A stretch of DNA of 64,000 nt from Rhynchopus euleeides (GCA_963210315.1 OY723274.1:1178001-1242000); one strand, 5' to 3'. Shown: positions 32,030 to 44,130, numbered from the stretch's first letter. Notes: generated by a model not told the origin, from the letters alone. Program-made: numbers and translations.

Positions 32030-33290
32030 AAAATCCGACACAGGCTATACTGGATTTCTGTCTTGATCCTAATTAGGGAAACACAGGCCATACCAGATTT
32101 CTGTCTTGAGGATAGTCGACACAGGCCATACTGGATTTCTGTCTTGATCCTATTTAGGGAAATACAGGCTATACCAGATTTCTGTCTTGAGACTCACTTT
32201 GCAAAGATCCGATACAGGCTATACTGGATTTCTGTCTTGATCCTAATTAGGGAAACACAGGCCATACCAGATTTCTGTCTTGAGGATAGTCGACACAGGC
32301 CATACTGGATTTCTGTCTTGATCCTATTTAGGGAAACACAGGCTATACCAGATTTCTGTCTTGAGACTCACTTTGCAAAGATCCGACACAGGCTATACTG
32401 GATTTCTGTCTTGATCCTATTTAGGGAAACACAGGCCATACCAGATTTCTGTCTTGAGGATAGTCGACACAGGCCATACTGGATTTCTGTCTTGATCCTA
32501 TTTAGGGAAACACAGGCCATACCAGATTTCTGTCTTGAGGATAGTCGACACAGGCCATACTGGATTTCTGTCTTGATCCTATTTAGGGAAACACAGGCTA
32601 TACCAGATTTCTGTCTTGAGACTCACCTTGCAAAGATCCGACACAGGCTATACTGGATTTCTGTCTTGATCCTATTTAGGGAAACACAGGCCATACCAGA
32701 TTTCTGTCTTGAGGATAGTCGACACAGGCCATACTGGATTTCTGTCTTGATCCTATTTAGGGAAACACAGGCCATACCAGATTTCTGTCTTGAGGATAGT
32801 CGACACAGGCCATACTGGATTTCTGTCTTGATCCTATTTAGGGAAACACAGGCTATACCAGATTTCTGTCTTGAGACTCACCTTGCAAAGATCCGACACA
32901 GGCTATACTGGATTTCTGTCTTGATCCTATTTAGGGAAACACAGGCCATACCAGATTTCTGTCTTGAGGATAGTCGACACAGGCCATACTGGATTTCTGT
33001 CTTGATCCTATTTAGGGAAACACAGGCCATACCAGATTTCTGTCTTGAGGATAGTCGACACAGGCCATACTGGATTTCTGTCTTGATCCTATTTAGGGAA
33101 ACACAGGCTATACCAGATTTCTGTCTTGAGACTCACCTTGCAAAGATCCGACACAGGCTATACTGGATTTCTGTCTTGATCCTATTTAGGGAAACACAGG
33201 CCATACCAGATTTCTGTCTTGAGGATAGTCGACACAGGCCATACTGGATTTCTGTCTTGAGACTCACTTTGCAAAGATCCGATACAGGTC
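32030..33290. repeat. Higher-order minisatellite, 255-bp unit
   Basis: Built from subunits beginning ACAGGC.ATAC..GATTTCTGTCTTGA. The composite marker GATCCGACAC occurs at 32380, 32635, 32890 and 33145, spacing exactly 255. Shorter related units lie before 32380. Because 255 is divisible by three, one plus frame stays open for 570 codons (31832-33544) and repeats YWISVLILFRETQAIPDFCL. No known domain matches, so I treat it as a repeat, not a demonstrated gene. Confidence 0.9.
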
Positions 33291-33619
33291 TTTTTAAGTT
33301 TCTGTTTGAACTTGTAATTCAATTGAAGAGAGTCAGCCCAGACTCTACCCTTTTTGAAATGACTTTGACATTTTCATTTTCGGCAAGTATTTGTCTTGGT
33401 CATCTTGAATCAAACCTTGGGTTTTCATGCACTGATATTCAATTTCTCATCGATATCTGGCTATTAGTATTACGAGTTATACACAGGAATGGCGTACGGC
33501 ACTCTGTCGGAAAGCATTTCTGTCTTATTTCATTCACCGTGTAGGAGAATGTGACATTAGTAACGTCATAAATCACTCGCTTTATCTCATCATACTTTCC
33601 TCCCGAACAGGATCTTACC

Positions 33620-34891
33620 GTGGATGCAGAAACGATGAAGCGCGGCAAGGAGAAGGATGAGAAGAGGATCGCCTGGACTGTGAAGCGCGTGTCGCAGTTC
33701 ACGGAGGGGTTGGCAGAGAATGCTCACTTCATCCACGAGTGGAAGGACATGGACGGCAACCTGCGCACGTGGAGGGGGCAGCTTGTCTCGAAGCCTGGGA
33801 AGAAGGTGGATGTGCGCTACACTGTAGCAAAGCACTCCTTGCCCCTGCCCATGGATCCTGGCTTCGGGACGACGCTGGACTTGCGCCTTCTCCCCGGCGT
33901 GGAGCTCCAGCCGTCGCAGAACCCGCGCGCGTCGCAGAGAGAGAAGAGGAAGCGGGAGGAGAAGCCGAGCCAGCCAAGCCAGCCGAGCCAGCCTGAGGTC
34001 CCCAGCAGCGATGAGGAGGACAGCGATGAAGATGACGACGTGGAAGATGATGCCGCGAGCAGCGATTCGAGCGAGAGCGACCCGCCTCCTAAAAAATCGA
34101 AGGGGGGTAAGGGAGGGAGCCGAGGGAAAGGGAAAGGGAAGGAGAAGGGCAAGGGCCGGGGAGGAGGGGAGAAGAAAGGTAAACAAGAAACCGCCACTGT
34201 TCGTGGCAAAAAGGTGAAGGAACCAGACCACATGCGACATGTAAGTAAGGGGGACGATGAGTGGGTTTGCAATGTTGAGGACTGTGGGCAGACGTTCAAA
34301 GCCGGGAAGAGCCCACGGTGGAATGTTGACCGCCACTTTACAAGAGTGCACCCGTCACTCATCAAGACGGCAGAAGCACCCCCCTCACTCTCTTCAACAC
34401 AGCCAAAACAGCCATCTGTGGGGGGGTCGAATGCTGCTCCTCCTCCAGAGGGGGACGGCTGCCAATACGGGTTCACGACATACGAGGACACAGTTGCATT
34501 CGGATTTGCCGAATGCAACTTGCCATTTTCATACGGTACAGGCAACACCGTTTTCCGGAACATTTTTTTCAACAAGGGCCTCGTCAAGGGGAAGAATTTT
34601 TTCCACGAAAAAATTGCAACACGGATCGACGACCATGCCGAGGTGACCCGCCAAGAGATGTACAGGCGTCTCCGTGGGCGGGACGTCTTCCGCATGGTCG
34701 ACGGAGCATGGGCTGCAGGGAATCGGATTCCTGGAATCGAGAATCCGATTCCGGAATCGAAAAACCGAGTGGAATCCGATTCCACAAAAAAAAGTCAAAA
34801 AATAGATTTCCCATTGGGTGACACTTGGTTTTTCATGGTTTTGTACGGGAAAAAGACAATGCGATTTTTCGTGATTTTTCACCTCGGATGA
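33620..34891 (+). pseudogene. Zinc-finger (BED/C2H2) transposase-like gene, 3'-truncated
   Basis: The frame opens at an ATG with 423 codons, but only about the first 363 look native. Residues 1-95 form a basic/aromatic domain of unknown type (RIAWTVKRVSQF, LRTWRGQLVSKPGKKVDVRY). A Ser/Asp/Glu then Lys/Gly low-complexity segment follows. Then comes a C-x4-C-x16-H-x4-H finger (WVCNVEDCGQTF..RHFTRVH, about 34264-34365), then EDTVAFGFAECNLPFSYGTG and a helical stretch resembling the start of hAT transposases. At about 34707 the sequence enters a repeat (GGGCTGCAGGGAATCGGATT) and the remaining codons are repeat-derived. Either a decayed transposase or a truncated host gene. Confidence 0.6.
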
Positions 34892-35499
34892 GCCTCGATT
34901 TCGCAAAGTCGTCGGATTACCGAGACTTCTTGCTGAGCAGTGAATGGGGTCTGGCGAAATGAGGGCAGGAACATGCTTAGATTGACGATTCAGTGCGAAA
35001 TAATGGTCATCGTGGATTCCGCGAGCCAAATTAGGTAGTCATTTTTCTGCTTGCGTTTTTTTAGTTGTATTTTTTTCGCGAATCTGGGCCATAAGATGGA
35101 TTTTTGGTGGGCGACCGAAATCCACCCCATGGGCTGCAGGGAATCGGATTCCTGGAATCGAGAATCCGATTCCGGAATCGAAAAACCCGGCAGCCCGCCG
35201 CAGGCGCCGGAAATTTTTCGGGTCTAACAAAGAAGGTGTACCGAAAATCAACTTTTTCTACTAAGTCTGACCAATTTTTGGCACTTTTGGAGCGCCATTC
35301 TTTTTTTTTTTTTAGGAGAGGGGGCCCGGTGCCTGCGCGCGTCCTGTCGTACTGTGGCTGCTTGGTGGGGCTAGCGCAGCAGGTTCTACTTTTGCTTCTA
35401 CGGGCTCTTAGCACTGTAACATGAACTACACAAACAACAAAGCTCTAGGGCAAACAAACCGCGCACTGGCCGGGGTTGAGCTGCGTGGGGCTCCGTGCT
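34765..35499. repeat. 735-bp direct repeat, copy 1
   Basis: Matches 48740-49474 at a constant offset of 13975, from CCGAGTGGAATCCGATTCC to GGGGCTCCGTGCT. It contains a 57-bp block (GGGCTGCAGGGAATCGGATT..) at 35129-35187 that also sits just before this copy (34708-34765). No ORF or RNA recognised. The two copies bracket 13.2 kb. Confidence 0.9.
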
Positions 35500-35504
35500 T
35501 GCGC

Positions 35505-36150
35505 ATGGTTTGACAGATTTCTGCCAGAATTTCACAGATTCTGGCAGATTCTGGGGATTCCAGATTTTTCAGAATTTTCAAAATCTGAGAAAATCTGTCC
35601 AGATTCTGGACAGATTTTTCCAGATTTTTCAGAATTCTGGAAATTCTGAGAAATCTGGAAAAATCTGAGAATTCTGGAAAAAATCTGGCCAGATTCTGGA
35701 CAGATTTTTCCAGATTTTTCCAGATTTCTCAGAATTCTGGAAAATCTGAGAAATCTGGAAAATTCTGAGAAATTCTGTCAGAATTCTGGAAAATCTGTGG
35801 GGGGGACCTTTTCAAAAAAAAAATTTGGGGTGGGCCTATTTTGGACATTTGGACCCATTTTCAAAGGAATTTTTGAATTTTGAGCCCATTTTGAGCCCTA
35901 AAATGGCTCATCGAAATATTTCTGCAAAAATCCGGGCCAGAATGCCAAAATCTGAAAAATCTGAGAAAATCTGGAAAATTCTGAGAATTCTGTCGGAATT
36001 CTGGAAAATCTGAGAAATCTGGAAAATTCTGAGAAATTCTGTGGGGGGACCTTTTCGAAAATTTTTTTTGGGGTGGGCCTATTTTGGACATTTGGGTCCG
36101 TTTTCAAAGGAATTTATGAATTTTGAGCCCATTCGTTGCCCTAAAATGGG
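35505..36150. repeat. CAGATTTTTC / GAATTCTGG self-complementary low-complexity repeat
   Basis: About 300 bp of shuffled CAGATTTTTCCAGA and AGAATTCTGGAAA words that pair with one another. Two tandem copies of a roughly 115-bp block (35796-35912 and 36028-36150, sharing GGGGTGGGCCTATTTTGGAC) follow. No coding content. Confidence 0.85.
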
Positions 36151-37092
36151 ACCGCGAATATCTAGCTCCTGCTGAGGACCTGGGTACATGGCCAAATCAG
36201 CCAGAAATCTCAGGTTTTCGTATTGCAATTTGGGTTCGCGTGCTGGTATCGCAGCCTGGCCCCGAGGGTCCATACCGTGAGTAACCGGGCCCGCTATCCT
36301 ACACTCGTTTTTTCCTAGGTTTTCGTCAGCTGATTGAGGGTGTGATATGAGGGTTCTATCCAACAAGGATATCAAGGCGGCACTTCAAAGTCCTGCCAAG
36401 GATAGCGCCACGTGGGTGTGTGCTTCTGATGTATGTTATGTCATCATGTGAAACCCTCCCCAGCGTGTGCCAACAATCCCTGACACGCTCACGAAAAGCA
36501 TGACACGGAGAAAGCAGGTGCCGAAACAACCTGCCGAGCACACGGGTGGTGCCACGTTGATCCACGCAGCGATCTCCCGTGACAGGAAGCCTTGTCGCCA
36601 CGGCAGAGTGCCGCAGACTGTGGGAGAGGTGTCGCCAGTCCTTGAGGTTGCAGTGTAAACCCGTGCCTTGTTCACCCTGTTGTTCACCCCTGTGAGGTTG
36701 ATCCCATATCGTTGCCTGCTTTGGGGCCTGAAGGACATAGGGGTCCAACCGGCACTTGAGCATCGCAAGGCCTGAGCGGCTGTGTGGCAGGTTTTCATTG
36801 AAGGGCCAAACCCCCCCTTTTCTGGGTGAAAAGTGTTGTGCGTCGTTCAGTATCTTGCGCGAATTGCTTTCGACACCACCATCAAACCACCGCAAAAGAA
36901 CAACCCATCTTCTGGAGTAGAGGAGGCATAGCAAACGGAAATCCCTAACAAAATTTTGTCTCCGAAATTATTTTGGCCAATTTTCTCCCGAAAAACCTAG
37001 AAACCAGACCCACCGCACATCGAGAATGTCATTTTTCGGTGATTTCTGGGGTCTGGGGGCCTTTTGCCACCCTCCCGTGCCTCATCATGTGT
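36151..37092. other. No convincing gene
   Basis: A 192-codon minus frame (36356-36934) contains WRHLSHSLRHSAVATRLPV and similar basic sequence but no recognisable domain, and a competing frame overlaps it. It may be decayed mobile-element sequence. Confidence 0.3.
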
Positions 37093-37360
37093 TGATCCCT
37101 CCTTTATTAATTGTCAGGTAGGTAACCCTGCACGGGTGTTGTCACCGTTGATCACTCTTTATTAACTGTTAGGCGGGTAAACCCTGCACGGGTGTTGTCA
37201 CTGTTGATCGCTCTTTACTAATTGTTAGGCGGGTTAACCCTGCATGGGTGTTGAGCCCTCTTTGTTAATTGTCAAGTGGGTAACCCTGCACGGGTGTTGT
37301 CACTGGTGATCACTCTTTACTAATTGTTAGGCGGGTTAACCCTGCACGGGTCCTGGCCCG
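37093..37360. repeat. Tandem repeat, about 58-bp unit, five copies
   Basis: Units read TTGATC.CTCTTTA.TAATTGT, AGGCGGGTTAACCCTGCACG and GGTGTTGTCAC, with substitutions. Non-coding. Confidence 0.85.
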
Positions 37361-38051
37361 TGCCTGTGTGTGTTGGGGGGGGGGGGTAGTGAAATAGAAG
37401 TAGAAGGGAGCGGAGCACAAGAATGGTGTGTTGGGGGGTGGGGGAGCTCTTTCCAACATGTCCGCATCTGCATTAAAACCTATTGTCTCTTTGTGCCCCT
37501 CACCACTCAACCATAAAGGTTGCCCTGCCTTGGGAACAGGGAATGGGGTTTAACACGTGTGGCGGTCCTGTTGGATGGAGTGCACATGGAACAGTATGGT
37601 GTGGGAATGTATCGTGACTTGTGAAAGGGAGAGTGGGTGGGGGTGGGGGCGGGGGGGGGGGGGGCGGGGGGCTTCCTTCAGCGATTCCAGTGAGCTGCAA
37701 TCCCAAGGCTGTCCTTTCAAACGCTTGCCAAGGCGTACGCCGTTTAGGTGTGGACTATTGAAATAAAAGGAAAACGAGGCTTTGGAAAAAGCCAAACTGA
37801 TCGAATGGAAGATTGAAGGATGGGCAAAGTTTGTTGAAAGTAACATGGGGGGGGGGCAGTCAAGAAGTGGGGGCTTGATTGTCGAGAGTGAATGGAAAAG
37901 TGAAGTGGGGGGGGGGGGGGGGGGTTTGATCGTCGAGAGTGAATGGAAAAGCAAGCCTCCCAGCACCTTCTTGCAATGTTAGTCCTTTTTGTAGTCACTA
38001 CCACTACACCAGGAGTGGGGGGGGGGGGGGCAACCCCTTGATTGGCCTGTG
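37361..38051. other. Poly-G tracts with recurrent adjacent motif
   Basis: G runs at 37374-37386, 37648-37662, 37845-37856, 37908-37924 and 38017-38029. TAGTGAAATAGAAGTAGAAG at 37387 repeats 11566. GATTGTCGAGAGTGAATGGA (37875) and GATCGTCGAGAGTGAATGGA (37928) repeat the motif at 15562 and 18873; the second continues into the TTAGTCCTTTTTGTAGTCAC block shared with 18920. No gene recognised. Confidence 0.5.
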
Positions 38052-41000
38052 TCAGGTCCCAGCTCTTGTTGAAACAGAACGCAAACCCTTGCGATGTGTG
38101 GCTTCCAAGTTGGCCTGTGTCCCTTTGATCCACATGAAATGATCCCCAACCCCAGCCTGACCCAGGTTAGCCAGGGTCACACGTCTGTCTGGAGGAAAAT
38201 CCTGGAGGGTGGTGTCAATGGAGGTGAAGTTGTAAGAAAGGGGGACATAACTGTTAAATCCTGAAGCAAAGTCATCATGATTACCAGGATAAATCATGTT
38301 CGTGACGACTGTGATCAAGACATTCTTCATTGTGGAAAGAACAGAAATTTCGTCATCCTCTGCATACCTTCTCGTTCTTAAACGGGTAAGCACGTATGGC
38401 TCACTACCGTCGTCAAGGGGTTGGCAGGGATGGTACGGGAGATTTCCCCACATTCTCACCGCCTCCACTTCCGGTTGCACCTCTCTGCATGAAAGAGAAG
38501 CCGCCATTGCAGTCACAAAATTGACGGCTTCTTCGCGAAGGGAAGCGCCCCCACGTGGGTTGCCTGTGAGACATTCATGAAAAGCATGAAACAGGCAATT
38601 CCCATCACCAGGCACATTGACTGTGCTCAGGGAAAACAAGAGAAGACGTTGCGTGAGGGTATCATGACGAGACGCGGGATTGTCGATGCCCTTGTCAGGT
38701 ACGTGGGGCCTCCGTGGACCGGGACAGGGGAGTGCCATGGGGACCGCCTTCCTCCGCATATCCTCTTGCTCCATTTGTTCTTGTGCGTTTTCCACGTTTG
38801 GACCCATGTTCTGAATTCTATAAAAAACACTTGAAGCACGGGAAAAGTCACGCTCAGTGGGGAGGTGGAGGGAGTAAAAATTCGTTTGGGTATCCTGCCG
38901 GTACTGGTAAAGGAAGATAGTAGGGAGAGAAGCCGTACTTCCTGCTTCCCAGTTCTTTGCCTTCTCACACCATGTGCGAGGCCGTAACTCCCTGACCCTG
39001 GGTTTACCTTCCTTGTTCTGAGTAATAATTCTCAAGCGAATCTGGTGCACATTCACAAAAAAATGCAGGGCAAAAGAACCACCACGTTGGGTCACCTTTT
39101 CATCTTCCGCCGCTTTGCACATACTCTTGCGCCAGTGAACGAGAGACTGGTGCCTTTCATGTACGGGCAGGTTCTTCTCCCCCTTCTCTTCAAAAACAGA
39201 AGCAAGGGTATCCTTGTGTATTTTCATGAGGTACACCTCCAGGTCGTGTTTCATGTTTGTTGCGTCACCAAAGGCACTCTCACGCAGAGCGCGGACTGAC
39301 TGGTACGCAGAAAAACGGTTGAAACGGAGGAGGGAAAGAAAAAAGCCGTCACCTTCCTGCACAGTATCTGTGACGGGGAGATGGTGGTATTTCGAAAAAT
39401 ACAGCAGGGTCTCTGGGATGAGGTGGCGTTGGGAAGTTGCTGGAATGTATGACTCGTCACTCAGTTGAGCCGTATCATACCTCCCATGTCCAAGGCGCCC
39501 CTTCTTGTCTCTTGGGGTCTCTGGCACCTGGGAGAGGTCAATGACTTCAGTCCCCCCAAACCGTTTTCTCTTCCGGACTGTGGGCCCGCTCCGAACAACA
39601 GAACGCGACTTCACTGCCACAGGGAATGTGCGCCTGGGTCGGGTGCCAAAAAATTGTGCCTTGGTGGTGGGGAGGACACCTTTCGGCACAAGTTTAAAAA
39701 CTTCATATGCATGGCTTTCCCGATCCAGATCCCCTGCGGCAATGGCGCGCTTGGCAGTGTCCGTGTCGTGAACCACCCAATAAAGCGTTTCGCGCGGATA
39801 GGCGTGCAGTTGGGCTGGAGTCAACTTCTGCAATGTGGCAACGGTGTCTTTGAGGGGGAAGGCAACCATCCAATGCAGAGTTTGACGGTTAAAAAAAAGA
39901 GGGCTGGGGAAGAAATAGACTGAGGATCATCAACAAAGGTATTTTTTTTACTTACCGGCAGAAGCCGATAGCCATTGTTCCGGAGTCCACTTGTGTGCTG
40001 TTCGATGGCCCGTTGCATCGTTGCCAGCGTGAACTTACCGGTCCAGTGAAAGCTCTCTGGATTGACCTCGTGTTGCAAAACCTGCATCTCCCGGAAGGTG
40101 AGAAACTGGATGCCACACTCACCCAAAAACCAGTTGAGGGAAGCCCAACCCCCCTCGTGCGTGGACTCCGACGCATGCAACACACCATCCTTCTGCCGCC
40201 CACAACCTGGAGAGGCGTGGAGGCCGAGAGGAAAACAATGCTCATTCAGGAGAGCGATCCTAGCCGCCCCAACATCATTTGCCTCAGGATCAGCCTCATC
40301 ACCCACCTCCACCTCCTCTTCCTCCTCCTCCTCCTCCTCCACAGCATCCACAGCATCCACAGCCTCCTCACCATCCTCACAACCCTTGCCATCCTCACCC
40401 TGTCCCTTCTCCTCTTTCAACGCAGCAGGTGCAGTCTTCACTCTCCGGTAGAGCTCCGTGATTGTATCTACCACGGAGGGCGAGATGGTGTCGGGGAAGG
40501 TGCGGGCCTTCAAGCCAAGGGTCTCCTCCACGGCCTCGACATGGCCACTCAACTGCTCCGTCCAGTTGCGCAGGAGGAGGGCGGAGAGGTCGCGCTTCGT
40601 CTCCCCAGCCTCCACCTTCAGGCCCGCCTTGGCCAACAACGCGAACAGGGTGGGGGCGTCGAGGCGGCCCAGCCGCTCCCTCGGCTGCAGCTGCTGCCCC
40701 TTCTCCCGCAGAATGGGGAGGATTCGCCCCCACTGCGTCAGGGCAAAGCGCACACGGACGTCGTGCGACGCAGACGAGACAGCGTCGGACCCCCACGGCT
40801 TCAGCCCCGCCTTCCGCAAAAATCTGGACAGCGGTTTCGAACGAACCGGAAGGATGCCAACTGCCTCCTTCACGGACTTCAGCCGCTCCACCCAGACACG
40901 GGCATCCGCAGAGCCAGGGCCACACAGCTTCTCAGCAAAGCTGCGTGTCAGCGCCTCCTTCTGCCGCGCCACCTCCTTTCCCTTGCTCATCGCCGTGACA

Positions 41001-43961
41001 GGGATGGCGTGGAGGGCGCAGAGGCGGACGAGGTCAGGGTGGGCCACCCCGCTGACGGCCTTCAGCGCAGCCGCAGAAGCCCCCGTGGCGGTGTTCGCCG
41101 CGGCCTCGGTGTACATCCCGCCACGGGTCTTCTTCCGCGCCCGCTTCGCCTGGCGCAGCAAACGGCCGTACCTGTAAGGCGATGGAAAGGAATGGTTGTA
41201 CGACGAATCACACTGAAAACAGGAAATGGTGATAATGAAGTAGTCTTCTTCGTGACTTGGAAAAGTCATGAAGAAGAGAGGAAGAGAGAATGACAATGAA
41301 TGAGATAAAAAAAATCTATCGGTTCTGACTCTGCCAGCATGTTGTTGCGATGTAAAAAAAAGAACGAAGGGAGGGGAGAAAAAAGGAGGCTGAAGAGCCT
41401 GCATACCTTGCGTTGTTGCAGTTGCCATAACCCAACAGGAAGCGGTTCACCTTGCTCTGGGTAATCCCAGACAAGGCAGCAGAAGAGAGGTTGGGGGCCC
41501 TCTGCGCCAAGAACGATGCATTCCCAGCCACACACTCTGCGAGGTCTTGTGTGGAGGGTAGCGAAGGGAGGTCTTCGGGTGATGCCGACGCCATTGCAGC
41601 TTCATCGTAGCCGATGAACCTTGCCAATGTGCTCGCAAACCCCTGGATGCAGGGAACCCAGACCTCCGCAAATACATCGTGGTGATCCTTCACCACCTCC
41701 AACGCCTCAGCCCGCCCCACCTCCTCCTCACCGTGGCGGGGTTGTCCCCAATGCTTCCGCAGGGCAGGGAAGTCGTTGTCGGCGGAGTCGGCGCTCAGGT
41801 CGCGGGCGAGGAGGTGCAGCGGCCTCAGCACACCCCATCCCGCCTCGAAGTTGACCTCGAGGCGGCCCGTCTCCTCGTTCAACCGCCTGGGCTTGAGGTC
41901 GTTGAGGAACCTCAAGTACAGGCTGCCAATGAAATGGCAGGCTGCACAGTAGGCGGCGACGGTGGGGGTCCCCAGAAGAGTGAGGATCTCTGTCGCAGTC
42001 GGGGTGAACCGCTCCTCTCTCACCATCTCCAGGATGGAGGCGGAGAACTTGAGGAGGCGGGAGCACTGCTGAGGACGGGCATGCCACTTCGACCCCCGCT
42101 CACGGGCAAACCCCAGGCCCCGGGGGTAGCGCATGTCAAGTGCTTTCCCAAGCTCAGCATCCACGAAAATGACCCCGGCGGTTGACCGGCCGTTTGTCGG
42201 GTCGAGGACTGCAAGTACGCTGGCAACGTTGGCTGCCGGGTCGACCCGATGAGACATCATCAAGGCCTTCCCCGCCGTCTGCACTGCGTACTTCAGTGCG
42301 CCTCCAACCTTATGGTGCATGCACCGTAGGTGGACGATGGCGCCCCCCGCGTCCCTGGTCGCCTTCGCCTCCGTGCTAGCATGGTCGCTCAGGGTGGCGT
42401 TGCTAATACGGAGCTTGTGGGCGGAGACTATGCGGCGGACCGCCTGCAGGTTGGAGGTCTTCCCTGCAGCCTTCCCGTTCTTCAGGGGGAGGGCGGAGGC
42501 GCAGGCCCCGCGTACGCGATTCTCGTCTGCAGCGACGTGGGCGGTGACAACGTGCAGCGAGACACTACTCCGGCCCAAGGAGGAGGTGGCATCGTGGGCG
42601 AGGGAGAGGGTGGCCTTCTGCCGGTCTTTGCCTAGGCCCCCTCCGCCGGTCTGCGTCCTCGCGACATCCTCCAAGAAGACGGCGAAGGAAGCCGCTCCGC
42701 TCGGGATCTCGAATTCGCGGAGCGTCCAGCGAGAGGGGATCGGCATCTCCACCCCATCGCTCAGGAGCTTGATGATGTCGCGCAGCACCCTGCGCGACGA
42801 CTCCTGACCGATGCCAGCCATCCGCAACTCCAACAGCGCCCGCAGCACCTTCATGGGGTAGGGCTCGGTGCAGGACTTCCGGCCCGTCACCCCACGAAGA
42901 ACAATGTCCCCCTTGCGCCCGAGAACCTCGTGCGCAGCAGCCAACTCCTCCGTCAGCTGCGCAATGCGGTCCTTCGCCCTCAGCAAGGCCTTCTGCAAAG
43001 CCTTGACCTGCAAGACCCGCTCGGGGAGGGTCTTGGAGGGGCGCCCCACGGGGGCCGGCGGAGGCGTGCCCTGTCCGACGAAGTGGAGGCTGCACGGCCG
43101 TCCCGGCACTGCATTTCCGATGCAGTACTTCTTCTTCATCCCCCGGGTATCACTACCCTTCTCGTGAGGATGCAGAGCAGAAGACATGCAGTCGGCGTTC
43201 TCCTTCACCAGGGAGAAGAGGGCGGTGTCCGACACCTTCGCACCTGCGGGCAAGAGGGAGCGCAGGAGAGTCAGGTACTCGGCGCTGCTGATGCAGCACC
43301 ACCCCTCACCAGCAGCCACAGCGTCACGCAACGCGTCCATCGCAGTCGCAACGGGGGAGTCGGTGTTGGCGTGGGAGGCGGAGTCAACGGGGCAGGCGGA
43401 GTCGGCGAGGTCGGCGAGGTCATCGAGGCTGGCGAGGTCGGCAGGGTCACTGCACACAGAAGAACCAATGTCGACATCGTCGGCGGGACTCGTCGGAGAC
43501 GTCGGTGGGAGCGCGGCAGGCAGAGGTTTCGGCGGCACGGGAGTCGGTGACGGAGGCGCCTCAGGCTCATCAGGCTCGTCGTTGCCAGCAGCAGCAGGAC
43601 CCCGCGTGACCGCCGAGATCACGCTCTGCGAGACGGGATCCGCATCCTCGGGGTGGGGGAGGAGCGCCGCCTGATCAGCGAGATCATCGGGCTCACCCAG
43701 AGGAGCGATCAGGACATCGTCGGGGAAGCAGCGGCCCGGGGACGAAGCAGTCAACTGCCGGATTGCCTCTTCGGAGGAGAGGGGATTGGGCCGACGGATA
43801 TCTGCCAAGCAATACATCTTCTGCACGCCGTTTGAGGTCCGGCTCGTTACGGGTTTCGGCCATCCTGCGTTGCGGAGAAGCGCACCCGCGACCTTCCCCG
43901 TAGTCTCGTCTGGGATACCCTGCAGCTTGCACGCTTCCGCGAAGGTAACCAAGCCGGACAT
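38052..43961 (-). CDS. Three-exon gene: putative DDE transposase fused to OTU protease
   Basis: Exons on the minus strand: 43961-41407, 41171-39956, 39827-38052; total 5547 nt, 1848 aa, in frame across both inferred introns. The N-terminus (MSGLVTFAEACKLQGIP) and an acidic Asp/Pro/Ala linker precede a domain with LSLAHDATSSLG (about residue 452) and LSDHASTEAKATRD..LRCMHHKVGGAL (about 520-545). This resembles the D...D-C-x-x-H layout of hAT/KDZ-type DDE transposases; the last acidic residue is not assigned. Exon 2 has a SAP-like helical stretch (LVRLCALHAIPVTAMSKGKE) and a long acidic run. Exon 3 ends in a canonical OTU domain: VPGDGNCLFHAFHECLTG (catalytic Asp and Cys), LREEAVNFV, and GDHFMWI (catalytic His). 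OTU proteases cleave ubiquitin-type linkages. Single-gene status depends on the introns; three separate genes are the alternative. Confidence 0.65.
39828..39955 (-). other. Inferred intron 2 (128 nt)
   Basis: Strong donor CTGCCG/GTAAGT at 39956/39955 and acceptor CCACATTGCAG/AAGTTG at 39828/39827. Exon 2 ends on a whole codon, and exon 3 continues in phase with KLTPAQLHAYPRE. An alternative upstream acceptor (TTCCCCAG at 39904) would give a frameshift and early stop, so it is rejected. Confidence 0.6.
41172..41406 (-). other. Inferred intron 1 (235 nt)
   Basis: Donor CGCAAG/GTATGC at 41407/41406 and acceptor CGCCTTACAG/GTACGG at 41172/41171, with a pyrimidine-rich interior. Exon 1 ends with two bases of a codon that exon 2 completes (AG+G, Arg), and both flanking frames are open. 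An unspliced reading runs into non-coding-looking sequence. Confidence 0.7.
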
Positions 43962-44130
43962 TATCAGAAGCTGTGGAACGTGCCAGTGCCTGCAGTGGGT
44001 TAGTGCTGTGTGAGCAACGTAGGTGCAGCAAAGTTAAAGTTAAGCAGTCTGCTGAGGGGTCCGCACACAACATCTGGGAGGCACGCAGAGTGACCGAGAG
44101 TGGAGGGGGCAAGGGGAGACACCGTTCTGC
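43962..44130. promoter_or_regulatory. Presumed 5' region of the transposase-OTU gene
   Basis: 169 bp between the start codon and the 31-bp repeat array. It must hold the proximal promoter and 5' UTR if transcription starts here; no TATA-like or other element was identified. Confidence 0.25.

Noticed and set aside
31063..32091. 340-codon extension of the element 3 RT frame
   Set aside because: Translates CCTCCGGAGG palindromes and a direct duplication; peptides repeat (FGTAWVIQG..KISVFLGFRS), so it is not coding.
39995..41293. 432-codon plus frame opposite exon 2
   Set aside because: Antisense shadow of the acidic and Leu-rich exon; Leu/His-rich low complexity with no domain.
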